DNA from: an uncultured Bacteroidales bacterium
Lineage (GTDB): Bacteria > Bacteroidota > Bacteroidia > Bacteroidales > UBA932
Length of the DNA: 64,000 nucleotides
NCBI GenBank assembly: GCA_900316955.1
Contig: ONEX01000010.1
Location: 1 to 64,000 of the forward strand
Direction: 5' to 3'
Shown: positions 17,901 through 25,719 of the stretch, piece after piece
Numbering within the stretch: position 1 is the first letter of the stretch
Layout of the letters: every line of letters starts with the position of its first letter
The notes under the pieces: generated by a model
The model's input: only the letters and a program-made list of their open reading frames with translations
Database searches by the model: none
Told to the model about the DNA's origin: nothing
Translations under genes and position numbers: made by a program

Positions 17901-18710
17901 CGTTCCAACGTGGCCTCCAACGGCGGCGGCGAACTGGGCCGTGTGAACGACCGCTATATCCAGAATGTCCGGTATCTGCGCTTCAAGAACCTGACCATCG
18001 GTTATGAGTTCCCCAAGAAGCTTGTCAACCGGATAGGATTCGAGCAGATCCGCGTCTATCTCTCCGGGGAAAACCTGGCCTACTGGTCGCCGATCAAGAG
18101 AGTGACCCGCCATCTGGATCCCGAAAGCTGTTTCGACCGTGGAGGTAATCCGACGGACGACCTCAACAATACTTCCTATCCCTGGCAGAAGACCTTTATG
18201 GTGGGCGTGAATATCACCTTCGGTGGCAAGGCTCTCAAGGGTTCCTCCTCCAAGTCTTCGGCTCTCGCCCCTGCGGTGCGTGAGGTGATCCGTGAGGTCG
18301 TGAAGGAAAAGATCGTGGAAGTGCCTGTCGAAAAGGTGGTGGAAAAGGTTGTCGAGAAGGTGATTGAAAAACCTGTCTCCGGTCTGCAGGGCGAATATGC
18401 CGACGATCTGTTCTTTGAGCTCGGAAAAGCCGAAATCCGTCCCGAAGAGGCCGTCAAACTGGGCCGTATCAGCCAGATTCTCGCCGAGAATCCGGACGCG
18501 GGCATCGTCATTACCGGTTATGCCGATTCCGGCACCGGCACCCCTGCCTTGAACGACGTCCTGGCCCGGCAGCGTGCCGAGGCGGTTGTCCGGATGCTGA
18601 AGAATGCCGGCGTCTCCGACAGCCGTATCAGTTACTCTTCCGTCGGTTCTGACAAGGATGCTGCGGCATCGCCTGCCTCCAACCGCGTAGCTGTGTGTAT
18701 CGTTAAATAA
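14982..18710 (+). CDS. SusC/RagA TonB-dependent receptor with C-terminal OmpA domain
   Basis: This 1242-residue outer-membrane importer has a signal peptide, a carboxypeptidase-D-like domain (about 25-90), a TonB box and plug (ETVVVGYGTQKK, NIRGYTS, DASSAAVYGARAAYGV) and a beta barrel ending near residue 1080 (MVGVNITFGG). Unusually it continues. A Val/Glu/Lys-rich linker (about 1095-1130, EKVVEKVVEKVIEK) leads to an OmpA-like domain (about 1135-1242) with DDLFFELGKAEI, VITGYADSGTG and LARQRAEAVVRML. Asp1182 and Arg1198 match the residues that bind diaminopimelate in OmpA. The reading frame is continuous and the SusD start overlaps its stop, so this is a genuine fusion. Confidence 0.92.
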   Translation: MRLTEILATSVVLLLSGFGLAAQNRTVSGRVLDAEGLPVLGAGVVLEGTATGTVTDADGAFNLQVPAREVVLVVSSLGYTTESVPVSANQATVNVTLQEDNIAIEETVVVGYGTQKKVNLTGAITSVESKQLENRTAHNLTTMLQGSVPGLNITTSSGNPGSTGSLNIRGYTSINGGDPLVLIDGVEGSINRINPQDVASISVIKDASSAAVYGARAAYGVILVTTKNGSGDEGARVRYSGRWGVEMPTTSTDWETTGYWSVYTLNKFWYESKGSNYVDYTQEDMMELLSRINDKTENPERPWVVVKDGKYKYYANTDWWHEMYNDVHPTTNHSLSVSGGTKAVKYYLSGEYDRQEGMVKVRPDVYEKYNLRSKIDAQITPWASISNNTNFFVGTYDFPGLADIQDSFAYGDRHAPACFTPQNPDGTWVYVVDALGYRVANGRHWAYASDNLNIEKRTDLANTTELTLQPLKGLTFKANYTYRTYNNHDTHRRNILTYSQYPGVLSTYQNTGAFDNYMTEDIKEYIRQTVNAYATYEHSFADAHNVKVMGGFNYDDYHYKRVAAKGYDLITTELSDLALISTENRPPEVGGNQSAWRMAGFFGRLNYDYKGRYLFETSARFDGSSRFTTGHKWGFFPSASIGWRLSEEPFFAPAKRVVNNFKIRASYGTLGNQNVGNFSYIRLVNFKTFAGYNFGDNAMARYTNLDDPVASDKTWETSKQTNLGVDLAFFGNKLEFTGEAYIRDTDGMLTDGMDLPAVYGAGVPQMNAADLRTKGYELSLSWRDSFNILGKGFDYFLKGSLSDFRSHITRFNNETKLLSNYYEGMELGEIWGFHVDGLFANDDEAREYTSIVDQSYCNANLNGGWKGGDLKYADLDGDHVIGVGKNTLADHGDQIYLGNSLPRLHYGFQAGFSLAGFDVSAFFEGTGNHYWYPARLNFDFWGPYSYGYPTFLAKNFLDNCWSEENPDAYFPRPRSNVASNGGGELGRVNDRYIQNVRYLRFKNLTIGYEFPKKLVNRIGFEQIRVYLSGENLAYWSPIKRVTRHLDPESCFDRGGNPTDDLNNTSYPWQKTFMVGVNITFGGKALKGSSSKSSALAPAVREVIREVVKEKIVEVPVEKVVEKVVEKVIEKPVSGLQGEYADDLFFELGKAEIRPEEAVKLGRISQILAENPDAGIVITGYADSGTGTPALNDVLARQRAEAVVRMLKNAGVSDSRISYSSVGSDKDAAASPASNRVAVCIVK

Positions 18711-20611
18711 TGAAACGGATTATGAGAAAGCATATTATCATATCACTGGCTGTTGCATCCGTTCTTGCGGTATCCTGCAATCTGGATAAAGTGCTGACAC
18801 TGACTCCGGAGTCCCAGCTCACCCCTGATTCCTATTTCAAGACGGCGGAAGACCTGCAACTCTTCTCCAACACCTTCTATAACAATCTGCTGGACAAGAC
18901 GCCATTCGACAAGGAGAGTGACGTGTTCGTGAGCATGAATCCCTCCGCCCTCATCCGCGGCGGCTTCGACCGGACCGTGCCCACTTCGGGCGGCGGCTGG
19001 TCATTCACCAACCTGCGCAAGATGAACACCCTCCTGGCCAACATCGACCATTGCGAGGATGCCGCGGCCGTCAAGGAATACTCCGCGCTGGCCAAGTTCT
19101 GGCGCGCCTACTACTATGCCGACATGGTCCGCAAGTTCGGGGACGTTCCGTGGATCGACCACGAGATCGGTTCGGCCGATGAGGACCTCTATTCTGCCCG
19201 GGACAGCCGCGAGACCATCCTCAACCATATGATCGAGGATGTCGACGAGGCGATCATGAACCTTCCCGGCAAGGCCAAGGCCCCCCAGACGGCATACCGT
19301 GTGAACAAGTATACGGCCCTGATGCTCAAGGCTCAGTTCTGCCTCTTTGAAGGCACCTTCCGCAAGTACCACGGTGAGCCTGCCCCGTTTGCCACATCCT
19401 ACACGGCTGCCGACGGTTCCACGCACGACTACAAGTACTATCTGACCCTGGCTGCCGAAGCGGCGGGTGACCTGATGGCGTCCGGCGCCTATTCCATCCA
19501 CAATACGGGCAATCCGTCCACGGACTATCTGACGCTGTTCAACGCCAATGATGCCAGCACCGACGAGATCATCCTTGCGGTGAATTACGACGCCGGCCTT
19601 GGAATCAAGCACGATTGCAGCCGCGAGATCACCAACCAGACCGCCGCCCGTTTCGGGATGGCGAAGAAACTGGTCGATATGTACCTGATGGCGGATGGCA
19701 GCCGTTTCACCGACATCCCGGGCTGGGAGGTGATGCCTTTTGCCGAGGAAGTGGCCGGCCGTGACCCGCGTCTGGCCCAGACCATCCGTACGCCCGGTTA
19801 CAGTTGGAAGGATCCCGGCGTCAGCCACGACGGCCCCGAGTTCAAATACTGCCAGACCGGTTACCAGAGCATCAAGTTTGTCCAGCCCTATGCCCTGGCG
19901 GCGTATTTCGCGGACCAGTCCTACAATGACATGCCGGTATACCGCTACGCAGAGGCTCTCCTCATTTATGCGGAGGCGAAGGCCGAACTGGGGACCCTTA
20001 CCCAGGGTGACATCGACATCTCCATCAAGCTGCTCCGTGACCGCGTGGGCATGCCCAACCTGGACATGGCTGCCGCCAACGCTAACCCCGATCCGTATCT
20101 GATGTCTGCGGAAACCGGTTATCCCAATGTGGAAGGCGCGAACACGGGTGTGATCCTGGAGATCCGTCGCGAGCGTGCCATCGAGCTGTTCCAGGAAGGT
20201 TACGGCCGTTACTTTGACCTCATCCGCTGGAAGGCCGGCTACTGCCTGAACCAGCCGATCTACGGTATGTACATCCCCGGTCCCGGCTACTATGATTTCG
20301 GTGATGACAGCAAGTACACGTTCTACACCGGTTCCAGCAAAGCCTCCGGCAACAAGTACAGGATTTTCAATCCCGACGAAACCGAGGAATACACCGGAAA
20401 TGATGAAACCGTCTACCTGGTGAACCCCGTCACAGGAGAATATGCGACGGCCGGCGTCCGTGACGCCCTGAAGTCAGTGAGCCACTCCTTCGATGAGACG
20501 AAGCACTACTTCTATCCGCTTCCGGAAAAGGAACTCCAGCTGAATGAGAATCTCAAACAGAATCCGGGCTGGGCTGTGAGCCCGTCCGCAGGGACTTCTT
20601 CTAACCAATAA
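18710..20611 (+). CDS. SusD/RagB-family nutrient-binding lipoprotein
   Basis: This 633-residue protein has a lipobox AVSC with Cys23 as anchor. SusD-type TPR helices and motifs follow (TLTPESQLTPDSYFKTAEDL near the N-terminus, YRYAEALLIYAEAKAELG, ILEIRRERAIELFQEGYGRY, FDLIRWK). It forms the lid over the SusC barrel. Its ATG shares one base with the SusC stop (TAATG), indicating translational coupling. A second ATG at 18722 also fits as start. Confidence 0.93.
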   Translation: MKRIMRKHIIISLAVASVLAVSCNLDKVLTLTPESQLTPDSYFKTAEDLQLFSNTFYNNLLDKTPFDKESDVFVSMNPSALIRGGFDRTVPTSGGGWSFTNLRKMNTLLANIDHCEDAAAVKEYSALAKFWRAYYYADMVRKFGDVPWIDHEIGSADEDLYSARDSRETILNHMIEDVDEAIMNLPGKAKAPQTAYRVNKYTALMLKAQFCLFEGTFRKYHGEPAPFATSYTAADGSTHDYKYYLTLAAEAAGDLMASGAYSIHNTGNPSTDYLTLFNANDASTDEIILAVNYDAGLGIKHDCSREITNQTAARFGMAKKLVDMYLMADGSRFTDIPGWEVMPFAEEVAGRDPRLAQTIRTPGYSWKDPGVSHDGPEFKYCQTGYQSIKFVQPYALAAYFADQSYNDMPVYRYAEALLIYAEAKAELGTLTQGDIDISIKLLRDRVGMPNLDMAAANANPDPYLMSAETGYPNVEGANTGVILEIRRERAIELFQEGYGRYFDLIRWKAGYCLNQPIYGMYIPGPGYYDFGDDSKYTFYTGSSKASGNKYRIFNPDETEEYTGNDETVYLVNPVTGEYATAGVRDALKSVSHSFDETKHYFYPLPEKELQLNENLKQNPGWAVSPSAGTSSNQ

Positions 20612-20612
20612 A

Positions 20613-23600
20613 TTGAAGGCCATGAAACTCAATACTTTACTATACTCTCTTGCCGCAATGGCAGCTGGCGCTATGCTGGCTTCCTGCAATCCGAAAGAAG
20701 AGATCGGAGAAGCCAAGGCCGTAGGCGCCAACGAGTCCTATGTGGTCTTCGCCGCGACCGGCGCCCCGTCGCAGACACTCTCTGTCTATGCCGACGGCAG
20801 TTGGGCCGTCGACGTCAACCAGCCTTGGATCCAGGTGTCGCCCATGACCGGACAGGGCATGGGGTCCATCACGGTCTCCGTGGCCGACAATGCCACCGGC
20901 GGCGTCATCGACAGTCCCCGTGAGGGAACCATCATTCTGCAGGGCCGTTTCCGCGAGCGCAGGATGGTGATCACCGTGCACCAGAATGGCGACAACTATT
21001 ACGGGGTGGAGGAGCAGACCCTGGCCCAGGTGGCCGCGTTGGATGACGATGCGTATGCCAAGGTTCCCGACGCTCAAGTCGTCGCCCTTTCCCAAAATGG
21101 CTTCATCGCTGCAGACGAATCCGCCAGCCTGTATGTGCAGGGCACGGGTCCCGCCCTGGGGGACAAGCTTTCTTTCAATGGCAAGAAGATTTCCGTGAAT
21201 GGTGCCCCTGCCTTTGAAATGGACGAATTCCAGGTGAACGGGAACAGCGCCGTGGTTTATCCCGAAGCCAAGGACATCACCGCCTCCCTGGACGGTTATG
21301 ACCCGAACGTGACGGAATATCTTTCCCTCTCCGCCTCGCTGGTGGGGACCACGATCTGGGTGAACTCCAATGTCCAGATTCCCATCCTGGACCCGCTGGA
21401 GAGCCTGGAGCTGGGCGCCATGGATTTGCACAAGGTGGTTTTCAAAGGGTATGGCGTGGGCACGTCGATGCTGGTCGTTTCCGCCGAGGACGGCGGCATG
21501 GACGAGGCCCTCATCCCTTATCCGCTGCGGTTCAAGGTGCGCGTGGACGGGATCAACTATACGTCGGCTACCTGGAGTGAAACCAGCCGGATCCAGCCCG
21601 TCCAGGGCTTGGGCTACATCGAGTATGTGCCCTTCGACCTGGAGAATACGGACGGCAACAACAAGTACAAGCTGGATGTCTCCGACAAGAGTCCCCGTGT
21701 GACAGGGCCCTGGCCGGGAGACTACTGGCTCTTCTATGGCAATGGCGCCATCAAGGCCGGTTCCGAAGTGCGCATCGCCTTCGAGGCCCGTACGTCGGCC
21801 ACCGGACATAAGTTCTGGCTCCTGGAATTCCTGGACGGCGACCAGTGGCGTCCCGCCTGTGAGACGCTCACCACCAATGAAACCGGCGAAGAGATTACCT
21901 ATTCCCACGCGATGAACGCCGACGGCGCCACCAACGTGAAGGCCAACTATGTGGTGAAGTATCGCAAGAACTCCGAGCATGCCCAGTTCCGGTTCCGCTG
22001 CCTGGCCAACTGGCAGGCTTCCGGCGCAGGCCCTCTGGAGAAGCGCAATGGCGGCTCGGCCCGCCTCACCGTGACGGATGTCACGGACGAAACCTATCAG
22101 CCCATCATCGAGATCGTCAAGGAAGGCAACGGCGTGGAGAAGGATCCGGTCTATGCCAACATCCAGGTGGATCCCGAGCTCCTGACCTTCAACGGCACGC
22201 CCGGCGCGCCGAAGGAGCTGATGGTCGTCTCCGACTATGACTGGACCATCTCCACGGCCTACGATTGGCTCCACCTCGACGTGGAAGGCGGCGTGGCCGG
22301 CGAGGAGACGACGGTCACCGTCACCTGCGACGAGAGCGAGCTGCCCGAGCTGCGCGAGGGCACCATCCGCATCGTCTCGGAGGACAGCGAGCGCGTCGTT
22401 CACGTGGTCCAGAGCGCGGCCGGCCAGATGCTGGATCCGTTCATTTCCATCGTGAACGGCAACGAGCGCGAGGTGGGCTACGAGGCCGGCGAGGCGATCA
22501 TCCGCGTCCAGGGCAACGTGGACGTGGAGGCCGAGACCGCCGAGCCTTGGCTGACCATCGCTCCGGCCGATACCCGCGCGCTGGTGGAGTGGACGGAATT
22601 CAAGCTCACTTACGAGGAGAATACCGCGGAGCAGACGCCGCGTACGGGCGTGGTCCGCTTCTACAACACGGAGAAGAAGCTCGAGTCCATCCTCACGGTG
22701 ACGCAGGCCGGCGCGCCCGCTTCCGGCGTGTATTTCCAGGATGACTTCGAGTGGCTGGAGCCGTGGGCGGCCTACACCCAGGACGATGTCGCGAACAACA
22801 GCGTGTTCGGCTCCTCCCCGAACGTCTTCACGAAGACGGAGGTAGCCGGCGCCCTGACCGAATTCCAGAACCGCGGCTACGGCTACATCTGGGGCTGGCA
22901 GAATCAGGACTGGTCCGACGGCCTGCCGGACAACGGCAACAAGCAGACGATGTACCTGATGCACAACTACCTCAAGTTCGGCAAGACCTCGTACAATTCC
23001 GGCATCATCCTACCTGCGCTGTCCAAGATTAACGGGACCGACAATGTCGAGCTCAGCTTCGACTGGTGCTGGTGCATGACGGGCGGCGCCAAGCCCGATG
23101 TCATGACGCTGACGGTGACCGTGACCGGTGGCGGCGTCCTCGCCGACACCAAGACGGAAGTGAGCGGCAACATCGAATCGGCCCAGCCGACGGAAGGGGA
23201 CCAGACCCGTCTCGAGTGGCAGCATGCCAAGGTGGTCATCGTGGGCGCCACGCCGTCCACGCGGATCACGATCCGGCCGACGAACAACGACCCGTCGGTC
23301 ACGTCCACCCGCAAGCAGAACCGCTGGTACCTGGACAACGTCCGGGTCGAGAAGACGGACTATGCGCCTGTGCAGACGGAGTTCTTCGCCGACGATTTCG
23401 AGTGGCTGGAGCCGTGGGCGGCCTACACCGTGGACGATGTCGCGGACAACAGTGTCGCCAACTCCTCTCCGAATGCGTTCACGAAGGCCGAAGTGGCCGG
23501 CGCCCTGACCGAATTCCAGAGCCGCGGCTATGGCTACATCTGGGGCTGGAAGGGCCAGGATTGGTCCGACGGCCTGCCGGACAACGGCAACAAGCAGACC

Positions 23601-24014
23601 CTGTACCTGATGCACAACTATCTCAAGTTCGGCAAGACCTCCTACAATTCCGGCATCATCCTGCCGGCGCTGTCGAAGATTTCCGGTTCGGCTGATGTGG
23701 ACCTCACCTTCGACTGGTGCTGGTGCATGACGGGCAAATCCAAACCGGATGTGATGACGCTGACCGTCACCGTGACGGGCGGCGGCCGCCTGGCCGACAC
23801 CGGCACGGAAGTGAGCGGCAACATCGAGTCGGCCCAGCCCACGGAGGGTGACCTGACCAAGCTCGAGTGGCAGCACGCCACGGTGCGCATCCTGGGCGCG
23901 ACGCCTTCCACGCGTATCACGATCCGCCCGACGAACACCGATCCCGGCGTCTCCAATTCCGCCCGCAATCAGAACCGCTGGTACCTGGACAACCTCCGCG
24001 TAGCAGGGGAGTAA
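20613..24014 (+). CDS. BACON-type surface lipoprotein with duplicated C-terminal module
   Basis: This 1133-residue protein has a lipoprotein signal ending MLASC. Beta-sandwich repeats of BACON type lie at about 40-125, 515-605 and 615-700 (for example GSWAVDVNQPWIQVSPMTG, DYDWTISTAYDWLHLDV, RIVSEDSERVVHVVQSAAG). A middle beta domain contains YIEYVPFDLEN. The C-terminus is two near-identical modules of about 217 residues starting FEWLEPWAAYT. It begins 1 bp after susD, so it is the operon's cell-surface ligand-binding protein (the SusE/F position). No catalytic motif is evident. Confidence 0.85.
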   Translation: MKAMKLNTLLYSLAAMAAGAMLASCNPKEEIGEAKAVGANESYVVFAATGAPSQTLSVYADGSWAVDVNQPWIQVSPMTGQGMGSITVSVADNATGGVIDSPREGTIILQGRFRERRMVITVHQNGDNYYGVEEQTLAQVAALDDDAYAKVPDAQVVALSQNGFIAADESASLYVQGTGPALGDKLSFNGKKISVNGAPAFEMDEFQVNGNSAVVYPEAKDITASLDGYDPNVTEYLSLSASLVGTTIWVNSNVQIPILDPLESLELGAMDLHKVVFKGYGVGTSMLVVSAEDGGMDEALIPYPLRFKVRVDGINYTSATWSETSRIQPVQGLGYIEYVPFDLENTDGNNKYKLDVSDKSPRVTGPWPGDYWLFYGNGAIKAGSEVRIAFEARTSATGHKFWLLEFLDGDQWRPACETLTTNETGEEITYSHAMNADGATNVKANYVVKYRKNSEHAQFRFRCLANWQASGAGPLEKRNGGSARLTVTDVTDETYQPIIEIVKEGNGVEKDPVYANIQVDPELLTFNGTPGAPKELMVVSDYDWTISTAYDWLHLDVEGGVAGEETTVTVTCDESELPELREGTIRIVSEDSERVVHVVQSAAGQMLDPFISIVNGNEREVGYEAGEAIIRVQGNVDVEAETAEPWLTIAPADTRALVEWTEFKLTYEENTAEQTPRTGVVRFYNTEKKLESILTVTQAGAPASGVYFQDDFEWLEPWAAYTQDDVANNSVFGSSPNVFTKTEVAGALTEFQNRGYGYIWGWQNQDWSDGLPDNGNKQTMYLMHNYLKFGKTSYNSGIILPALSKINGTDNVELSFDWCWCMTGGAKPDVMTLTVTVTGGGVLADTKTEVSGNIESAQPTEGDQTRLEWQHAKVVIVGATPSTRITIRPTNNDPSVTSTRKQNRWYLDNVRVEKTDYAPVQTEFFADDFEWLEPWAAYTVDDVADNSVANSSPNAFTKAEVAGALTEFQSRGYGYIWGWKGQDWSDGLPDNGNKQTLYLMHNYLKFGKTSYNSGIILPALSKISGSADVDLTFDWCWCMTGKSKPDVMTLTVTVTGGGRLADTGTEVSGNIESAQPTEGDLTKLEWQHATVRILGATPSTRITIRPTNTDPGVSNSARNQNRWYLDNLRVAGE
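22743..24011 (+). repeat. In-frame tandem duplication, 651-bp period
   Basis: The segment beginning near 22743 recurs from about 23394 with a period of exactly 651 bp (217 codons). GTGGCTGGAGCCGTGGGCGG, for instance, starts at 22751 and again at 23402. Long stretches are identical at nucleotide level, so the duplication is recent or kept alike by gene conversion. Differences are mostly synonymous or conservative. Confidence 0.9.
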
Positions 24015-24021
24015 CACCCCC

Positions 24022-24090
24022 TCATTCCGGGCTTGACCTCCCCGTCATTCCGGGCTTGACCTCCCCGTCATTCCGGGCTTGACCCGGAAT
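24022..24090. repeat. REP-like cluster, three copies of a 23-bp unit
   Basis: TCATTCCGGGCTTGACCTCC followed by CCG repeats at 24022 and 24045. A third copy from 24068 continues as a full palindrome: ATTCCGGG, 5-nt loop CTTGA, CCCGGAAT (24070-24090). It lies 8 bp after the Sus operon and may help end its transcript. Related palindromes occur at 28564-28584 and inside the GH94 gene at 57577-57597. Confidence 0.85.
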
Positions 24091-24153
24091 CTCCCTGACT
24101 TTTTGTCCCTTCGCCCGATTTTTGCAGGACGAAGGGACAAATTGTTTTTGGGT

Positions 24154-24573
24154 ATGGACGAAAAGGAATTCAACAAAGAGTGGAAAGACGGGGAGATCGT
24201 CAAGTACGCGAAGGAGTATGACGAGAACGCCTTCTGGGAGAAGCTGAAGAAGTTCGGCCGGAAGGCGGGCATCAAGGTGTGCTACGCCGCCTTATTGCTC
24301 TATTATGTCCTGAAGAGCCCGCTTACCTCGGGGAAGGACCGGGCGAAGATTATCGGCGCCCTGGGCTATTTTCTCCTGCCCATCGACATCATCCCGGACT
24401 TCATCCCCATCGCCGGCTACACGGACGACCTCGCCGCCCTCACCTGGGGTGTCTATTGCGTCATCAAGAGCATCACCCCCGAAGTGAAGGCCAACGCCGC
24501 CGCGAAGCTCCACGAGTGGTTCGGCGACTTCGACGAGCACCTCCTCGACCTCTTCTTCGAGAAGCACGACTGA
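24154..24573 (+). CDS. DUF1232 (YkvA-like) membrane-associated protein
   Basis: This 139-residue protein carries the DUF1232 core ALGYFLLPIDIIPDFIPIAG followed by YTDDLAAL, a short hydrophobic hairpin typical of YkvA-like proteins. The function is unknown. The N-terminal part is charged and helical. I chose the ATG at 24154 (MDEKEFNKEW); the frame extends upstream through the REP-like repeat, which is unlikely to be coding. Confidence 0.85.
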   Translation: MDEKEFNKEWKDGEIVKYAKEYDENAFWEKLKKFGRKAGIKVCYAALLLYYVLKSPLTSGKDRAKIIGALGYFLLPIDIIPDFIPIAGYTDDLAALTWGVYCVIKSITPEVKANAAAKLHEWFGDFDEHLLDLFFEKHD

Positions 24574-24585
24574 TTGCCATTATTA

Positions 24586-24617
24586 TTTGGATTTATTTTG
24601 TGAAATCCATATTTTTG
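24586..24617 (+). promoter_or_regulatory. Promoter of the 51-residue gene
   Basis: TTTG (24586-24589), 20 nt, then TATTTTTG (24610-24617) match the Bacteroidota consensus. The small gene starts 16 bp after the -7 element, which supports that gene being real and implies a short leader. Confidence 0.7.
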
Positions 24618-24633
24618 CGGAAAAAGGAAACGT

Positions 24634-24789
24634 ATGTGCAAAACGTATCAAACGAAAGAAGAAGCTGTCACCGCCTTTAAGAAAGCGGTAGAGGCTCGGG
24701 GCGTATGGGAAGAAGCCATACGGAAAGGCGTCAGCCGGGAGGAAGTTGAAAAGAGGGGTCTGAAGCCGGCTGAAATCCATGCAGATTAG
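24634..24789 (+). CDS. 51-residue charged helical protein, unknown function
   Basis: The reading frame begins MCKTYQTKEEAVTAFKKAVE and ends KPAEIHAD, then TAG. It is strongly helical and charged, with no signal peptide. Support comes from the consensus promoter just upstream and from an 11-bp overlap of its stop with the start of the next gene, a sign of translational coupling. The pair could be a two-gene unit such as a toxin-antitoxin module, but no family is recognised. Confidence 0.6.
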   Translation: MCKTYQTKEEAVTAFKKAVEARGVWEEAIRKGVSREEVEKRGLKPAEIHAD

Positions 24790-25276
24790 ATTATCCCTAC
24801 CTTCCATCAATCGTACCGCTCCTTATCGAGTCGATAGCTCGAACGGTTATTCGTTCTCTTTTAAGACTCGGTATGGACATGTGTATGAGGTGGGATTCAC
24901 TGAAGATTATATGCTCAGTGATGACGGTCTCGTTTTTCAGTTTTTCATCGCGTGTCTGGATGCGGACCACCCACAAAAAGACAATTGGGTGAAAGAAACA
25001 GTGGTGGCTATCTTGGAAGAGTTCTTCAACAATGACCTGGTCTCTCTGGTCTATATCTGTGATACGCATGATGGACGACAGGCAAGCCGTCAAAGGCTCT
25101 TTGCTTCCTGGTTCCATCAGTATCGGCTATCATCTCTCTACGACTTTTCCTGTAAGTCGTTGTCAGTGGACGGTATAGATTATTATCTATCTTTTCTTTG
25201 TAAGAAGGAGAATCCTCTTCGGGCAGACAGAAAGGATGCATTGGAAGGAATCTATTCCCGAATAGCGGGGAAGTAG
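24779..25276 (+). CDS. Hypothetical protein (possibly the DUF6169 family)
   Basis: This 165-residue soluble protein has beta-rich N-terminal strands (YSFSFKTRYGHVYEVGFTED), a helical middle (KETVVAILEEFFNNDLVSLVYICDT) and a basic end. I recall similar Bacteroidota proteins of unknown function, but the family number is uncertain. Its ATG lies within the last codons of the 51-residue gene, so it is probably expressed with it. Its base composition is more AT-rich than the neighbours, suggesting acquisition. Confidence 0.6.
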   Translation: MQIRLSLPSINRTAPYRVDSSNGYSFSFKTRYGHVYEVGFTEDYMLSDDGLVFQFFIACLDADHPQKDNWVKETVVAILEEFFNNDLVSLVYICDTHDGRQASRQRLFASWFHQYRLSSLYDFSCKSLSVDGIDYYLSFLCKKENPLRADRKDALEGIYSRIAGK

Positions 25277-25281
25277 CCCTT

Positions 25282-25485
25282 TTACATCGTATCCGTCTGC
25301 TTCGCGTCCATCGTCATGATCATCGCGATGACGCCGAAATAGTCGCGGGCCCCTTCGGAGACGTTGTTGGATTTCAGGAGGAGGTCCATCATCCAGCGCT
25401 GGACCTCGTCGATCACTTTCACCCGCTTGCCCTGCCAGAATTCGTAGTTGCTCCGGTAGTCAATGTACACTGTTCCGGTGGTCAA
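25282..25485 (-). pseudogene. Unrecognised protein remnant (67 codons)
   Basis: The minus strand encodes a plausible protein-like stretch (YRSNYEFWQGKRVKVIDEV, then WMMDLLLKSNN and GARDYFGVIAMIMTMD) ending at 25282. The N-terminal side stops at a GTACACTG-rich sequence and no ribosome site or promoter is evident. It reads like the C-terminal end of a larger gene truncated by rearrangement. The parent family is not recognised. Confidence 0.35.
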
Positions 25486-25512
25486 TCAGATGGCTTTCTA
25501 CGGGTGGTTTAT

Positions 25513-25617
25513 TGTACACTGCTTCTTCAATAACTGGTTAGAACGGTCTTATCTAGGAGTTGTGAACATAGAAAAGCCGTTGGAAAGCTACTTTCGTGTA
25601 CGCTGGAGCAGTGTACA
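25513..25617. repeat. 105-bp unit with 11-bp terminal inverted repeats
   Basis: TGTACACTGCT at 25513-25523 and AGCAGTGTACA at 25607-25617 are exact inverse complements. Another TGTACACTG-like copy lies near 25467. The stretch has no credible gene and is AT-rich, so a MITE-like insertion or a pair of binding sites is possible. Confidence 0.45.
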
Positions 25618-25680
25618 TAATTTGCGGAAGGCCGGTGAGGGAAGGAACGGATCGGCATCGATCGTGGCCGATGTCGGGAT

Positions 25681-25719
25681 AAAACAGAAGAAGTCCCGTT
25701 CTCTCGAGCGGGACTTCTT
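25681..25719 (-). terminator. Intrinsic terminator of rpmE2
   Basis: AAGAAGTCCCG (25688-25698) pairs perfectly with CGGGACTTCTT (25709-25719). On the minus strand the hairpin follows the rpmE2 stop by 23 bp and is followed by CTGTTTT. Confidence 0.75.

Noticed and set aside
15027-18113. 1028-codon minus-strand frame opposite susC
   Set aside because: Antisense shadow caused by GC-rich codon third positions; SusC motifs are unambiguous on the plus strand.
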